From: Bacilli bacterium
GTDB taxonomy: Bacteria; Bacillota_I; Bacilli_A; RFN20; CAG-826
Direction of reading: 5' to 3'
DNA: 64,000 bases
NCBI GenBank assembly: GCA_035326105.1
Contig: DAOKYO010000001.1
Span: 434,001 to 498,000, forward strand
The position numbers and the translations under genes are program-made. Of the stretch, positions 7,312-17,784 are shown piece by piece. The notes under the pieces are model-generated. The model searched no databases. It saw only the letters and a program-made list of their open reading frames with translations, and had not been told where the DNA came from. The stretch's first letter is position 1. Each line of letters begins with the position of its first letter.

Positions 7312-8835
7312 ATGCGAAAAACCAAAAAAATAAGCCTGTCCTTTATGGCCGCAATGTTTTTATCCTTAGTACTTTCCGCGTGCGGAGGGACTTCTGATTC
7401 CAGTGGTGATAAAAAATCGGTACTGAAGTTTTTTGGCTGGGGTTCGGTTGCCGAGCAGCAGATTTTTAAAACAATGATTGCTGAATTCACTCAGGAATAT
7501 CCTCAATATGATGTGGTGTATTCCTCAGTTACTTCCGATAATTACATCACAACTTTAGGTAGTTATAAGAATAACACACGAAATATGCCCGATGTCTTCT
7601 ATATGCCGGATATAAACTTTGTGCAATGGATAAATTCATCTGATATCATGATGGATTTAACTCCTTATATTGAACAATCAAGTTCCATCTCCGTAGACAA
7701 TATTTGGAGCGAAGGAATTGATGCTTATCGATATGATACCGTTAATAAGAAATTAGGGACAGGCGATATCTATGCCTTGCCCAAAGATTTGGGGCCTAAT
7801 GTTTTGGCCTATAACAAAACGCTCGTACAAAGCAAAGGGGTTACCATTGTCAGCGATAGCGCTGGTCAATATGGCTATAATCCATCTACGAAAACATTAA
7901 ATGACAAAGTGGCTATGACATGGGCTCAGTTTATCGCTTTTTGCCAAGACATAAAGGAAGGATCATTGAGCGATTCCAATTCCATTGTTGGGATTACCCA
8001 TTATCCGTTAGAAAGCGCCATGGCATCGATGGGACAACGATTCCTGGACGATAGCAACAAACTAGTTACCATTGATAACAACAATTTTGCCGAGTCACTC
8101 CAATTTGTCGCCGACTTATCGAATAAATATCAAGTTATGACGACGGCAGAAGGGCAGGCATCGCAAGCCGGTTTACAACGGTTTTCCAGCGGATTGGCTG
8201 GCGCGTCTTTCGTTGGAGCATGGGACACACCTGAACTATGGGAGTGCAATTTTGATTGGGACATTCTTTATACTCCGGTTCCCAATGCAAGTGGCAATCT
8301 AGATAACTGGCAAGATGGATATCGGAGTGGATCTTCATCAAAATCCTTTTTAGGATCGGTTGGCATTTCCTGTTATAAAGGGAGCAAGGATCCGGAAGGC
8401 GCATATAAATTAGCCGAATTTTTAACGGCTTCACCCGCGGCTCAAAGAATAAACTATCAATTGGGACAAGCGGTGCCTAATCTAATTGATATGGCAAATG
8501 GCGAGTTTATGAATGCGACAATAAATGACCCGAAAAATGCAACCATGGGTTATAATCGTCCTTTAAATCGTCAGGTATATGTCGATATGATGGCCAATAG
8601 TGAACGGCGGCCTCAAGCTTATACCTATAATGCGGACTGGTTTGATGAAATGTGGGAGTCATCTGATGACAGTTACAAACTTTTCCGCGTTTGGTCATTG
8701 ACTTCCTCGTATGGGGGACATCTCAATGTTTGGGATTGGAATACTAATAGCCGAATCAACAATGAATTCTTATCGGGCTTAGAAAGTCGGTGTCAGACAA
8801 TTTTAGATAAAACAACTTCCAAATACGCTTGGTAA
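7312..8835 (+). CDS. ABC importer sugar-binding lipoprotein (CUT1)
   Basis: A 507-residue extracellular solute-binding protein of family 1. The signal peptide ends in a lipobox L-S-A-C (Cys24). L-K-F-F-G-W-G-S, then E-F-T-Q-E-Y-P-Q-Y-D-V-V-Y and D-V-F-Y-M-P-D, are typical of oligosaccharide-binding proteins; the C-terminal half has the usual G-A-Y-K-L-A-E-F-L-T-A-S segment. It is longer than the usual 420-450 residues. Two permease genes follow directly. The likely ligand is an oligosaccharide released by the GH43 and esterase enzymes of the same operon. A GAGGTG site precedes the ATG. Confidence 0.92.
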   Translation: MRKTKKISLSFMAAMFLSLVLSACGGTSDSSGDKKSVLKFFGWGSVAEQQIFKTMIAEFTQEYPQYDVVYSSVTSDNYITTLGSYKNNTRNMPDVFYMPDINFVQWINSSDIMMDLTPYIEQSSSISVDNIWSEGIDAYRYDTVNKKLGTGDIYALPKDLGPNVLAYNKTLVQSKGVTIVSDSAGQYGYNPSTKTLNDKVAMTWAQFIAFCQDIKEGSLSDSNSIVGITHYPLESAMASMGQRFLDDSNKLVTIDNNNFAESLQFVADLSNKYQVMTTAEGQASQAGLQRFSSGLAGASFVGAWDTPELWECNFDWDILYTPVPNASGNLDNWQDGYRSGSSSKSFLGSVGISCYKGSKDPEGAYKLAEFLTASPAAQRINYQLGQAVPNLIDMANGEFMNATINDPKNATMGYNRPLNRQVYVDMMANSERRPQAYTYNADWFDEMWESSDDSYKLFRVWSLTSSYGGHLNVWDWNTNSRINNEFLSGLESRCQTILDKTTSKYAW

Positions 8836-8837
8836 TA

Positions 8838-9779
8838 ATGATGAATATACGCAACCGTCTAAAAACCATAGTTAGTAATCGACGATTTAAGGAGCAGATG
8901 GCAGGCTACCTATTTGTGGCGCCAGTGGTAATCGGATTTCTTTTGTTTACCTTCATTCCCCTGCTTTATTCCATATTTGCCTCTTTCCATGAACTGACGG
9001 ATTTTAACTACAATCCGGGAGCTGGAAATTATATTGGCTTAGGAAATTTCCAAGAGTTATTTGCCGATCCTAATTTTATTAAATCAATTACCAACACCAT
9101 ATATCTGATGATGGGAATTCCGGTAGGAATGGTCCTGTCGTTTGTGTTGGCTACTTTAATTAATTCAAGGTATTGCAAGATTAAAAAACCATATTTAATC
9201 ATTTACTATCTTCCGGCTGTCAGTTCGGCAATTGCTGTCGGATTGGTATGGAAGTGGTTGTTTAATGCCGATTACGGGGCAATCAATCAAATATTTGGCA
9301 CGCACATTCTCTGGCTTAGTGACCCGCGTATTGTAAAAATTACACTCATAATTAAAGGGGTATGGGGGGGAATAGGCGGAACACTGCTGCTTTATTTTGC
9401 CTCCATGCAAAATATTCCGCATGAGCTGTATGAGGCAGCGGATATCGAAGGGGCTAATCTATTCTATAAAACTTTTAAAATAACCATCCCCTTGGTGAAG
9501 CAGACAACTTTTTATGTTCTTATTACTTCGGTAATCGGAGGAATATTGGCCTTCGCGGATAACTACATAATCGTCAGTTCATCCAGTGCCAATACGATAG
9601 TCTATTATCTATGGAACGAAATGAAAAAAGGCAACTATGGATTGGTGAGTGCCGGCAGCCTCTTTGTTTTTGTTGGACTTCTGATTGTGACATTGTTCTT
9701 ATTCAAGTTTCTCCATGTGGGAAGTGGACGGAAAAATTTTAGCTCTCGAAAATTAAAAAAAGGAACCCGTGCACAATGA
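8838..9779 (+). CDS. ABC sugar importer permease, MalF/UgpA type
   Basis: A 313-residue inner-membrane permease with about six helices. The start is hydrophilic, then G-Y-L-F-V-A-P-V-V-I-G-F, typical of CUT1 permeases. The ATPase-contact EAA loop is present as E-A-A-D-I-E-G-A-N-L-F, followed by I-T-I-P-L. I start at the ATG at 8838 just after the stop of the binding-protein gene; the frame also has a TTG at 8829. No clear ribosome site, so coupling to the upstream gene is likely. No ATPase gene lies in the operon. Confidence 0.93.
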   Translation: MMNIRNRLKTIVSNRRFKEQMAGYLFVAPVVIGFLLFTFIPLLYSIFASFHELTDFNYNPGAGNYIGLGNFQELFADPNFIKSITNTIYLMMGIPVGMVLSFVLATLINSRYCKIKKPYLIIYYLPAVSSAIAVGLVWKWLFNADYGAINQIFGTHILWLSDPRIVKITLIIKGVWGGIGGTLLLYFASMQNIPHELYEAADIEGANLFYKTFKITIPLVKQTTFYVLITSVIGGILAFADNYIIVSSSSANTIVYYLWNEMKKGNYGLVSAGSLFVFVGLLIVTLFLFKFLHVGSGRKNFSSRKLKKGTRAQ

Positions 9780-10678
9780 GTACAGTCAATATCACTAAAA
9801 ACGTCGCGCCAAAAGCTAATAAAAAGCATTACAGTGCTTCCTTTTATACGATTAAAGTTATCGTCTTATTTATTATTATATCGATCGCTTTCTTGATGCT
9901 ATTTCCTTATTTATATATGCTTTCGATGTCATTTAAATCGGGAAATGAAGTAGTGAACAACTTAGCCTTTTATCTTTTCCCCAAAGAATTTACACTCACT
10001 AATTATGTTGATATTTTTACGATTATTCCTTTGGCTCGCGGCTTCCTCAATACCTTAATTATCGAGGTTTTTGTGATATCGTTTGGAACCATATCAACAA
10101 CGATGGCCGCTTTCGCTTTTGCCCGACTTCGGTTCAGAGGTAAAAACTTTTTGTTCTATATGGTGCTCACGACAATGATGGTTCCATACATTACGGTGTT
10201 GACGCCACAGTTTAGTGCTTTTTCTCATCTGGGGTTAGTCGATACCCTATATCCCTTAATTTTGCCGGGACTTTTTGGCAACGTTTCAATGATGTTCTTC
10301 CTTCGACAATATGCTTTAAGCATTCCGGACAGTGTCTATGAGGCCGCGGAAGTTGACGGATGTGGCTTTTTCCGCCTGTATTGGAATATATTCTTGCCTT
10401 TAGTTCGGCCGGCGATCGCCGCTCAGGTAATATTTTGGTTCTTGGGAATTTGGAATGATGTTTTCGGACCCGATATCTATCTTCAGACCCTCAACAATAA
10501 GACCATTCAGGTAATGATCAAATATTTGGATAACCAAACGGGAAGCGGAACATTGAAGAATCTTCCGACAATCATGGCCGGTTCAGTTCTATCGAGCATT
10601 CCGACGATTGCCATCTATATCGTGTTCCAAAAATATTTTGTAAATACCTTTATGCTTTCAAGTTCAAAAGACAATTAA
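9776..10678 (+). CDS. ABC sugar importer permease, MalG/UgpE type
   Basis: A 300-residue permease with six hydrophobic segments. The EAA loop is E-A-A-E-V-D-G-C-G-F-F with N-I-F-L-P-L downstream, and P-Y-L-Y-M-L-S-M-S-F-K lies at the first helix, both usual for the second CUT1 permease. It overlaps the first permease by four bases (ATGA). The pair would need a shared MsmX-like ATPase encoded elsewhere, since none is found in this locus. Confidence 0.93.
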   Translation: MSTVNITKNVAPKANKKHYSASFYTIKVIVLFIIISIAFLMLFPYLYMLSMSFKSGNEVVNNLAFYLFPKEFTLTNYVDIFTIIPLARGFLNTLIIEVFVISFGTISTTMAAFAFARLRFRGKNFLFYMVLTTMMVPYITVLTPQFSAFSHLGLVDTLYPLILPGLFGNVSMMFFLRQYALSIPDSVYEAAEVDGCGFFRLYWNIFLPLVRPAIAAQVIFWFLGIWNDVFGPDIYLQTLNNKTIQVMIKYLDNQTGSGTLKNLPTIMAGSVLSSIPTIAIYIVFQKYFVNTFMLSSSKDN

Positions 10679-10692
10679 AAGGAGCGATAAAA

Positions 10693-13500
10693 ATGAAAAA
10701 ACACTTTAATTGGTTGATCTTACTGACCGGAGGATTGCTGGCTCTAAGTTCATGCGGAATTAATCCTAGCGACTATGCGAACCAAGACAGTAAGGTCTCG
10801 GGTGATAGTGACTTTACATACCCCGGCAATATGGTTGCCAGCGATTTAAAAATAGATGGAATTCTCGATGAAGAAGCTTGGAGCAATCCCGATATTTTTA
10901 GTTGCCACTTTGGAGAAAACAATCGCGTTACTGCAAAGATATTTTGGGGCGAAAAAGGATTAACAATCGGATTTACCTTGATCGATCAATTCATCAGCGC
11001 CTCAACAAATTATTCCGATTCAGAGTTTGTCATCAACAGTGATAATGTTGAATTCTATATTGATACAAAAAATGATGGTGGCAATGGACCCCAAACTGAC
11101 GATTATGAATTCTTAATTAATCCAGAAGGATATGCCATGCTTCAAGTGGGAGGTGGCAAATGGTGGGGACCTTGGAGTGGAGTTGTCGACTATGCGGTAA
11201 GCGTGGATGGAACAATCAATAATGATGCTGACGACGATGCCTTTTGGTCAGTGGAATTGTTTTTACCCTATGAAACATTCGGCTTTGATCAAACATCGAC
11301 CGTAGGTATTGCCTTCGGTTGCCGAAATAAGACAACTAACTTAACGACATCAGATTGGTTTGGATGGACCCCTGATCCGCAGATTCCGGATACATATGTC
11401 GCGATTAATCAAACAGGAGTGCAAACCGAGGAGATAGATAATTATATGATTAATAGCGGGACATTTCTTAAAAACGATGATGGAACCTATACAGCGAGCA
11501 GCGCTAATTCATTGATGACCTTATCGGAAGTCGGTTTTACTCAAGGAACTATAACGGCAACGATGAAAACGCCAAGTTTCTCCGATAATGGTATCGTTTT
11601 TGGTTTATCGGCCACGGATGCATTGTTTTGGGAAAGCGGAGCCTCGTATTATTTCTTCTTTATCAATCGCGATAGCAATGCGTTTCTGGGCAAGGTTGTA
11701 AACGGAACGTGGAATACCATACAAGTGTCATCCAATGTTGCTGGCTTTGCAACTGATAAAACCGTCAATTTAAGGATAGTTATAATCGGTAATACGATAT
11801 ATGGTTTAATCGATGATACTGTCTATATTACCTATACGGATAGTTCGTTCCTTACCGGGACAAGAATCGGCTTACGGGCGGGAGCGGAAGGAGTTACCTT
11901 CAGTTCGCTTACTACCAGTGAATCGACAATCGTCGATACCAAAGATGAGCCGGGTGAGACTATATCCGGTTTTAGTACGGTCAGCGGCGGATTTAAAAAC
12001 GATAATGGCTATGTCGCCACAGCCCAATCATCATTAATGATAAAAAGCGATGCTACCTTGGATAGAGGTACTTTAAACGTCGATGTAATGGCGCTAAGAC
12101 TCAATCAGTATGGACTCGTTTTTGGATTAGCATCAGCGAGCGACACCTTCTATGAAAACAGTGCCAGCTATTATCAATTAATGATTAATACCGGACATGA
12201 GTTGGTTCTTGATCGAGTAGAAAATGGAACAATCACTAATCTCTCCACTCGCCTTTTAACCGCCGGCTATAGCGTTAACAGCAAATATAATTTGAAGGTT
12301 TCCTTCGAGGAAGGCCTTATAAAAGGATATTTTGAAGACAAACTGCTTATTTTATTTCAAGATGATAATCCACTCAGCGGGACGCAATATGGAATTAAAT
12401 CTCTTTTTAAAGGAACAACTTTCAGTTCTTTGAATATTAGTTCCGTTCTTGCCGATGATCAAACTGAGGCCTTAATTGTCGGTGATTCGATCATGGAATT
12501 GTGGACAAATGCCGATAGTGACCTTACCGGTTTAGGCAACATTACTAATCTTGGAGTCGGTGGAACTACGACTACTTATTGGTTATCGATGCTTGAAATC
12601 ATAAAAGCCTGTAACCCCTCAACTTTATTCGTTGATATGGGAACAAATGATTTGGCAATGGGAGCCAGCGTGCAAGTAATAAAGAATAATTACAGCCTGT
12701 TTATAAACCAGATTCAAGAGCAAATGCCAAGTTTAGTTGTTGTTATTATCGGAATCCACAAGTGCCCCATGCGCGATCAGTATAAAGCGAGCATTGATGA
12801 TATTGATAATTATTTATCATCCTTGGCGGCGGCTGATAAAAACATCAGATTTATTAATACGGTAAATTTATTCTTAGATAGCGAAAACCAATATATTAAT
12901 GGCTATTTTGCAGACGGACTCCATCTTAATCGCGGAGCATATAAGATGATAAGAGATTTAATTAGGGAGGCACTGTCGCTTCCCGCGATTGATGACACAA
13001 TTGCCGGTTACGATGTTGCAAGCGGTGACTTTACTAAAAATGATAATAATTATATTGCCTCTTCTCCCTTTTCAATTCTTGTAAATAGCAGTGACACATT
13101 TGTTAATGATGGAGGTTATCTTTCAGTTAATCTTCAAGCAACTTCCCCTAGTGATAATGGACTGATATTTGGCCTTTCCACTAATAATCAGACATATTTT
13201 TGGGAAAGTGGCGTTTCATATTACTTCTATTTTATATCGATTAACGGAGATTTGGTTCTGAGCAAAATCGTCGATGGCACTTATTCTGAATTAACTAAAA
13301 TCAGCATCGCTTCATATCAGGTGGAAAGTGAATATAGTTTAAAAGTTGTTTGGAATGGAAGAACCATTGAGGGGTATTTGAACGGCGACAAGCTTATTTC
13401 CTACAAGGATTTAAATCGGCTGGCGGGTGAAGGCTATGGAATACGCGCTAATGGTCAAGGAACAATTTATAGCCAAATTGGCAAAGGAGTTTCAATATGA
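10693..13500 (+). CDS. Lipoprotein with CBM9-like, SGNH esterase and repeat modules
   Basis: A 935-residue surface lipoprotein (lipobox L-S-S-C, Cys21). Residues about 50-240 resemble CBM9/DOMON-type sugar-binding domains (L-K-I-D-G-I-L-D-E-E-A-W, N-V-E-F-Y-I-D). Two copies of a beta-sandwich module follow (about 250-410 and 428-590), then an SGNH/GDSL hydrolase (about 592-770) with block I G-D-S (Ser599), block III G-T-N-D (Asn652) and block V D-G-L-H (Asp741, His744), and a third module to the end. The module signature is F-W-E-S-G-x-S-Y-Y-F (312 and 836; weaker in copy two). SGNH enzymes in such loci usually remove acetyl groups from polysaccharides. It lies 14 bases after the permeases and overlaps the GH43 gene by four bases. 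Confidence 0.85.
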   Translation: MKKHFNWLILLTGGLLALSSCGINPSDYANQDSKVSGDSDFTYPGNMVASDLKIDGILDEEAWSNPDIFSCHFGENNRVTAKIFWGEKGLTIGFTLIDQFISASTNYSDSEFVINSDNVEFYIDTKNDGGNGPQTDDYEFLINPEGYAMLQVGGGKWWGPWSGVVDYAVSVDGTINNDADDDAFWSVELFLPYETFGFDQTSTVGIAFGCRNKTTNLTTSDWFGWTPDPQIPDTYVAINQTGVQTEEIDNYMINSGTFLKNDDGTYTASSANSLMTLSEVGFTQGTITATMKTPSFSDNGIVFGLSATDALFWESGASYYFFFINRDSNAFLGKVVNGTWNTIQVSSNVAGFATDKTVNLRIVIIGNTIYGLIDDTVYITYTDSSFLTGTRIGLRAGAEGVTFSSLTTSESTIVDTKDEPGETISGFSTVSGGFKNDNGYVATAQSSLMIKSDATLDRGTLNVDVMALRLNQYGLVFGLASASDTFYENSASYYQLMINTGHELVLDRVENGTITNLSTRLLTAGYSVNSKYNLKVSFEEGLIKGYFEDKLLILFQDDNPLSGTQYGIKSLFKGTTFSSLNISSVLADDQTEALIVGDSIMELWTNADSDLTGLGNITNLGVGGTTTTYWLSMLEIIKACNPSTLFVDMGTNDLAMGASVQVIKNNYSLFINQIQEQMPSLVVVIIGIHKCPMRDQYKASIDDIDNYLSSLAAADKNIRFINTVNLFLDSENQYINGYFADGLHLNRGAYKMIRDLIREALSLPAIDDTIAGYDVASGDFTKNDNNYIASSPFSILVNSSDTFVNDGGYLSVNLQATSPSDNGLIFGLSTNNQTYFWESGVSYYFYFISINGDLVLSKIVDGTYSELTKISIASYQVESEYSLKVVWNGRTIEGYLNGDKLISYKDLNRLAGEGYGIRANGQGTIYSQIGKGVSI

Positions 13501-15959
13501 AAAAAACAAGAGCCCTATTGATGGCGCTTCCGTTTGTGTTGGCGCTTACTTCATGCGGAGGAGAAAATATGAACAGTCTTAAAGGTTTCTCAGAAGTTAA
13601 TTATCAACTCCAAGAGCGGGAGCGGTATGACAACATATTCGGTGAGGAAAATATTCCCAATCAGTGGAGTGACTATGGAATCGGTGATCCCTATGTTATG
13701 CGGTTTAATGGCGAGTATTATCTATATGCTTCCACTAAGAACTTCGAATATGGTTATCGAGTTTGGAAGTCACATGATCTTATTCACTATAGTTACTTAG
13801 GTGAGTATCCCCTTACTCAAGCGGATGGATCAACCACGGGGCTGCATACGGCTTACGCTCCGGAAGTCATCTATTGGAATGGCGATTTTTATATGTACTC
13901 TTCTCCCGATGGTAAGGGCCATTACATCTTTAAATCAGTTGACCGGCAACCATTTGGTGAGTTTAGGGCTGTTACTAACAATATCGGTCTTTCCATTGAT
14001 GGCAGTGTTTTTATTGATGATGATGAAAAGATGTATTTTATGGCGGCGGGCGATGGGGCGATAACTTCCTATGAGATGAATTCACCAACCGAAATTGATA
14101 ATGCCAGCGGAGAAGAATTATACTCTCCGCTAGTCAAATGGACGGAAGGCCCATATATGATAAAACACGATGGCAATTACTTTCTTACCTATACGGGCAA
14201 TCATGTTAAATCTCGCGGCTACCGGGTTGATTATTCATTTTCATCATCCCCGCGATCCGGGTTTGAATATCCGAGTAATAATTCATTATTGCTATCCAGT
14301 ATGGGCGAGCAAAATGGATTAGGGCACTCTTCAACAGTATTGGGGCCCAACCTTGATAGCTATTATATCGCCTATCACAATTTGGATTCAGCCTCGGGTC
14401 CGATTCGTTCTTTCAACCTCAACCGTCTGACTTTTGCGGGAACGAGAATGAATGTTTTAGGACCAACTTATCAAGGGGCCATGGTTCCGATGATGCCGGA
14501 ATTTTACGTTCTTGCCGACAATACCAGTTTGGGCGAAAAGCAAGGTTCACTTGAAGAAAATGGAGGAAGTTATTATTCCTCATTGACTACCGATGATACT
14601 TTCTCGGTGGAATATAACTTTAAAGATATAGAGTCTGATGGCAGTAGCAAATTTCTTTTTGGAGTCGATGGCACTAATAGCGGATATGTAACAATTGATG
14701 GGAAGAATCTTAATGTTTATTATAATCAGACGCTTGTGGCCCAAGGGACTCTGTTCAAAGACTTTGATTTCACTCAGCTTCACACACTTCGTCTAAGTTA
14801 TGCCGATCATCGGCTTAAAGTGACATTCGATAATCTGACAAAGATTGACAGCACAATTTCTGAGACCGTTTTAAAGGGGAAAATCGGTTACAGCGGAGTT
14901 GCGCGCGCTTCCATCGGAACGACGACATTTGCCAATTCGGCATTTGATTCAAGTCAAAACAGCGATGCGAAAATTATGGGAAGCGACTGGTTTGCGACTG
15001 ATTACTTGAAAAACATTTCAAAGGTCGATAATCAATACACGCTAGAGCGCGATGTCAATGATGATCGCCTAATATATTCCGAAGCGGACGGAGTCCGTCT
15101 CAGCAAAAGTCAGGAGCGGATTGTTTATCCCATCGATGTTCTTGAAGATGGTCTTTATGGAATCGAAAATACCTACTCGATAGCATCAATCGGAAGCAAA
15201 ATAACTATTCAAATAGACAATAATCTTCCATATTTAGTTGAACTTCCAGGAGCTGATTTTACAAACAACTATGGCAGTTATGAAGAAAATTTAACTTATA
15301 TTAAAAATCTTATCTTAGAACTCCCTTTGACCAAAGGATTGCATACGATCAAATTCGAATTGGTATCGGGTAAATATGAAAGCCTTTATTACAATACCTT
15401 CCTGGACAGTCAATTTTCTCCCGATTTTGCAAATGACCTATCCGACTATGTAAGTCAAGGCGCCAAATATATGACGTTATGGAAGATTGATGAGCAGGAA
15501 CAGGCCCATTATTCAAAAGCCGGAAGTAATAATATGCTTCTCTTCGGAAGTGAAGGAATGACCGATTATGAAGTGAGCGTTAAAGTCAAAATTACTATGG
15601 ATTCAAGCAATGGGGCGTCTGCCGGCATTATGTTGCGGACACTTAATCCTTCCATTATGAGCGGACAGGTTAATGAATGTGCGGAAGGCTACCTTATCAC
15701 TTTCAATAATATGCAACTCGTGATGGAACGGATGAATTATAACGGAATGACTGTTGCTTCACTGACGGGTGATTTTACCCTCAATGTGTATCACGAAATG
15801 CGCGCGGTATGCAAAGGCAACAATATTAAAGTCTATTTTGATGGCGAATATGCCTTTGAGTACACCGATCCCGATCCCTTCACTCATGGCATGGTTGGAT
15901 TATATTCGATATCAGCCGAATCTTACTACAAGGATTTAAAGATTACAGGAGTTAAATAA
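13497..15959 (+). CDS. GH43-family glycosidase lipoprotein with C-terminal beta-sandwich domains
   Basis: An 820-residue lipoprotein (lipobox L-T-S-C, Cys20). Residues about 55-340 form a five-bladed GH43 domain with Asp64 (I-G-D-P-Y), Asp168 (S-I-D-G-S-V-F) and Glu217 (T-E-G-P-Y-M), the three catalytic positions of the family. GH43 enzymes are beta-xylosidases, alpha-L-arabinofuranosidases and arabinanases. A concanavalin-like domain (about 350-485), a middle beta domain and a final concanavalin-like domain (about 650-820; V-Y-F-D-G-E-Y-A-F-E-Y) may bind the substrate. It overlaps the SGNH gene (ATGA) and is four bases before the GH2 gene. Exact specificity cannot be read. Confidence 0.88.
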   Translation: MKKTRALLMALPFVLALTSCGGENMNSLKGFSEVNYQLQERERYDNIFGEENIPNQWSDYGIGDPYVMRFNGEYYLYASTKNFEYGYRVWKSHDLIHYSYLGEYPLTQADGSTTGLHTAYAPEVIYWNGDFYMYSSPDGKGHYIFKSVDRQPFGEFRAVTNNIGLSIDGSVFIDDDEKMYFMAAGDGAITSYEMNSPTEIDNASGEELYSPLVKWTEGPYMIKHDGNYFLTYTGNHVKSRGYRVDYSFSSSPRSGFEYPSNNSLLLSSMGEQNGLGHSSTVLGPNLDSYYIAYHNLDSASGPIRSFNLNRLTFAGTRMNVLGPTYQGAMVPMMPEFYVLADNTSLGEKQGSLEENGGSYYSSLTTDDTFSVEYNFKDIESDGSSKFLFGVDGTNSGYVTIDGKNLNVYYNQTLVAQGTLFKDFDFTQLHTLRLSYADHRLKVTFDNLTKIDSTISETVLKGKIGYSGVARASIGTTTFANSAFDSSQNSDAKIMGSDWFATDYLKNISKVDNQYTLERDVNDDRLIYSEADGVRLSKSQERIVYPIDVLEDGLYGIENTYSIASIGSKITIQIDNNLPYLVELPGADFTNNYGSYEENLTYIKNLILELPLTKGLHTIKFELVSGKYESLYYNTFLDSQFSPDFANDLSDYVSQGAKYMTLWKIDEQEQAHYSKAGSNNMLLFGSEGMTDYEVSVKVKITMDSSNGASAGIMLRTLNPSIMSGQVNECAEGYLITFNNMQLVMERMNYNGMTVASLTGDFTLNVYHEMRAVCKGNNIKVYFDGEYAFEYTDPDPFTHGMVGLYSISAESYYKDLKITGVK

Positions 15960-15962
15960 ATT

Positions 15963-17708
15963 ATGATTGAAAGCAGTTATCCACGTCCGCAGCTAAGGCG
16001 TGAAAATTACGAACTTTTAGATGGCGAGTGGGATTTCCTTTTCGACGACGAAGACAAGGGGTTAAAGGAAGGATATTATCGCGGTTTCGAAAAGAGTCAA
16101 ACCATAAATGTGCCATTCGTTTATTCCACCGCGCTAAGTGGAATTAATCAAAGGCGAAGAGTTGATGTTCTTTGGTATCAACGCGAAATCATTATCCATA
16201 AGGAAGATTTTCTGCAGGATGTGATGATTAATTTTGAAGGAGTCGACTATCGGGCGGACGTTTACCTTAACGGGCACTTTATCGGAAGCCATGAAGGCGC
16301 ATATGCCCGCTTTTCCTTGTGCCTCAATCAGGCGATGGTAATCGGATCTAATAAATTGGTGGTTCGGACATTCGATTCCTACAATGTCGCTCAGCCGCGG
16401 GGAAAACAAAAATGGATGAATGAAAACTACGGCTGTTGGTACAAAGAAGCCAGCGGCATTTGGAAGTCGGTGTGGTTGGAAAGAGTCAGTCATACCCGGA
16501 TTAGCGAATTAAAAATTACGCCTCGCGTTGACCGGATGAATGTTGAAATTGAATATACCATAGAAAACTTTCGCTCTAATCTAACGCTTTCCAGTGAAAT
16601 ATTGTTTGAGGGAAAAACAACCAGCAAGATTATAGCCTCCTTAGCTTATCCATCCGGAAAAATAGTCGTTGAACTGGCAAGTCCATACCTCTCTTTCCAA
16701 AATGAATTTTGGCATCCGGATCGACCTAAAATTTATGATATCAAGTTTATGCTTTGTGAAGATCAAATGATTTGCGATAAAGTGGATTCTTATTTTGGAT
16801 TTAGAGAGTATCGGGCGCAACAGGGGCAGTTGCTGCTCAATGGTTTCAGCTTTTATTCTAAACTTTGTCTATATCAGGCTTATTGGCCATTAAGCAATAT
16901 GACTCTGCCGGATTTAAAAAGCGCCAGAGAAGATATTCTTCTGTTGAAAGCACTGGGGTTTAATGGCATTCGGATACATCAAACTATAATTGATGAGAGA
17001 TTTCTTGCCCTATGTGATGAACTGGGACTTATCGTATGGTGCGAGATGCCGTCCCCGCATATTTTTAATCTTGAAGCCAATAGCAATGTTCTTAAAGAAT
17101 GGATGGAAATTCTTCATCAAAACTATAATCATCCATCCATCTTCGTTTGGGTTTTATTCAATGAATCATGGGGAATAAGAGAAATCGGTGAAAATCAATT
17201 AGAACAGAGTTTTGTCGATGCGCTTTACTTTTTAACCAAAGCCTTTGATCCTTATCGCCCGGCAATCAGCAACGATGGATGGGAACATACAAAGAGCGAT
17301 ATTCTAACCATTCATAACTATGAACAATCGGCCGATAAACTGTTAAGTTTCTACAAAGACATCAATTTAGTTATGAGCGGAAAAACTTCTTCTTTATCGA
17401 TGCGTAAATTATTGGCCGATGGATACGAGTATGAAGGGCAACCGTTTATTTTCTCGGAATTTGGCGGGGCCGCTTTAAAAAAGGATACTGCCGACGGCTG
17501 GGGGTATGGCGGAGCTACCGATGGCATCGAGGAGTTTTATACTCGCTACCGGGAATTGATTGAAGCCATCTATGAACTGCCATATTTATCGGGGTTTTGC
17601 TACACCCAATTTAGTGATGTCGAACAGGAAAAGAACGGATTAGTTACGATTGACCGCAAGGTCAAAGTCGATATTTCAATTATCAAGAAAATTATGGAAA
17701 AACGTTAG
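15963..17708 (+). CDS. Cytoplasmic GH2-family glycosidase
   Basis: A 581-residue enzyme without signal peptide. Residues 1-180 form the jelly-roll sugar-binding domain (Y-P-R-P-Q-L-R-R, L-D-G-E-W-D-F, D-Y-R-A-D-V-Y-L-N-G), then an Ig-like domain and a TIM barrel. The acid/base is Glu401 in F-N-E-S-W-G and the nucleophile Glu499 in F-S-E-F-G-G. The family covers beta-galactosidase, beta-glucuronidase, beta-mannosidase and some alpha-arabinosidase-like activities; this short form is common in Bacillota glycan loci. Being intracellular, it would hydrolyse imported oligosaccharides. It is about a third identical by eye to the GH2 at 28841. Confidence 0.92.
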   Translation: MIESSYPRPQLRRENYELLDGEWDFLFDDEDKGLKEGYYRGFEKSQTINVPFVYSTALSGINQRRRVDVLWYQREIIIHKEDFLQDVMINFEGVDYRADVYLNGHFIGSHEGAYARFSLCLNQAMVIGSNKLVVRTFDSYNVAQPRGKQKWMNENYGCWYKEASGIWKSVWLERVSHTRISELKITPRVDRMNVEIEYTIENFRSNLTLSSEILFEGKTTSKIIASLAYPSGKIVVELASPYLSFQNEFWHPDRPKIYDIKFMLCEDQMICDKVDSYFGFREYRAQQGQLLLNGFSFYSKLCLYQAYWPLSNMTLPDLKSAREDILLLKALGFNGIRIHQTIIDERFLALCDELGLIVWCEMPSPHIFNLEANSNVLKEWMEILHQNYNHPSIFVWVLFNESWGIREIGENQLEQSFVDALYFLTKAFDPYRPAISNDGWEHTKSDILTIHNYEQSADKLLSFYKDINLVMSGKTSSLSMRKLLADGYEYEGQPFIFSEFGGAALKKDTADGWGYGGATDGIEEFYTRYRELIEAIYELPYLSGFCYTQFSDVEQEKNGLVTIDRKVKVDISIIKKIMEKR

Positions 17709-17784
17709 GAGGATAACATTGGAAAAATAACATTTAAAAAGGGATTTATTATTGCATAAACCAAATATCGGAAAGGAAAACAAT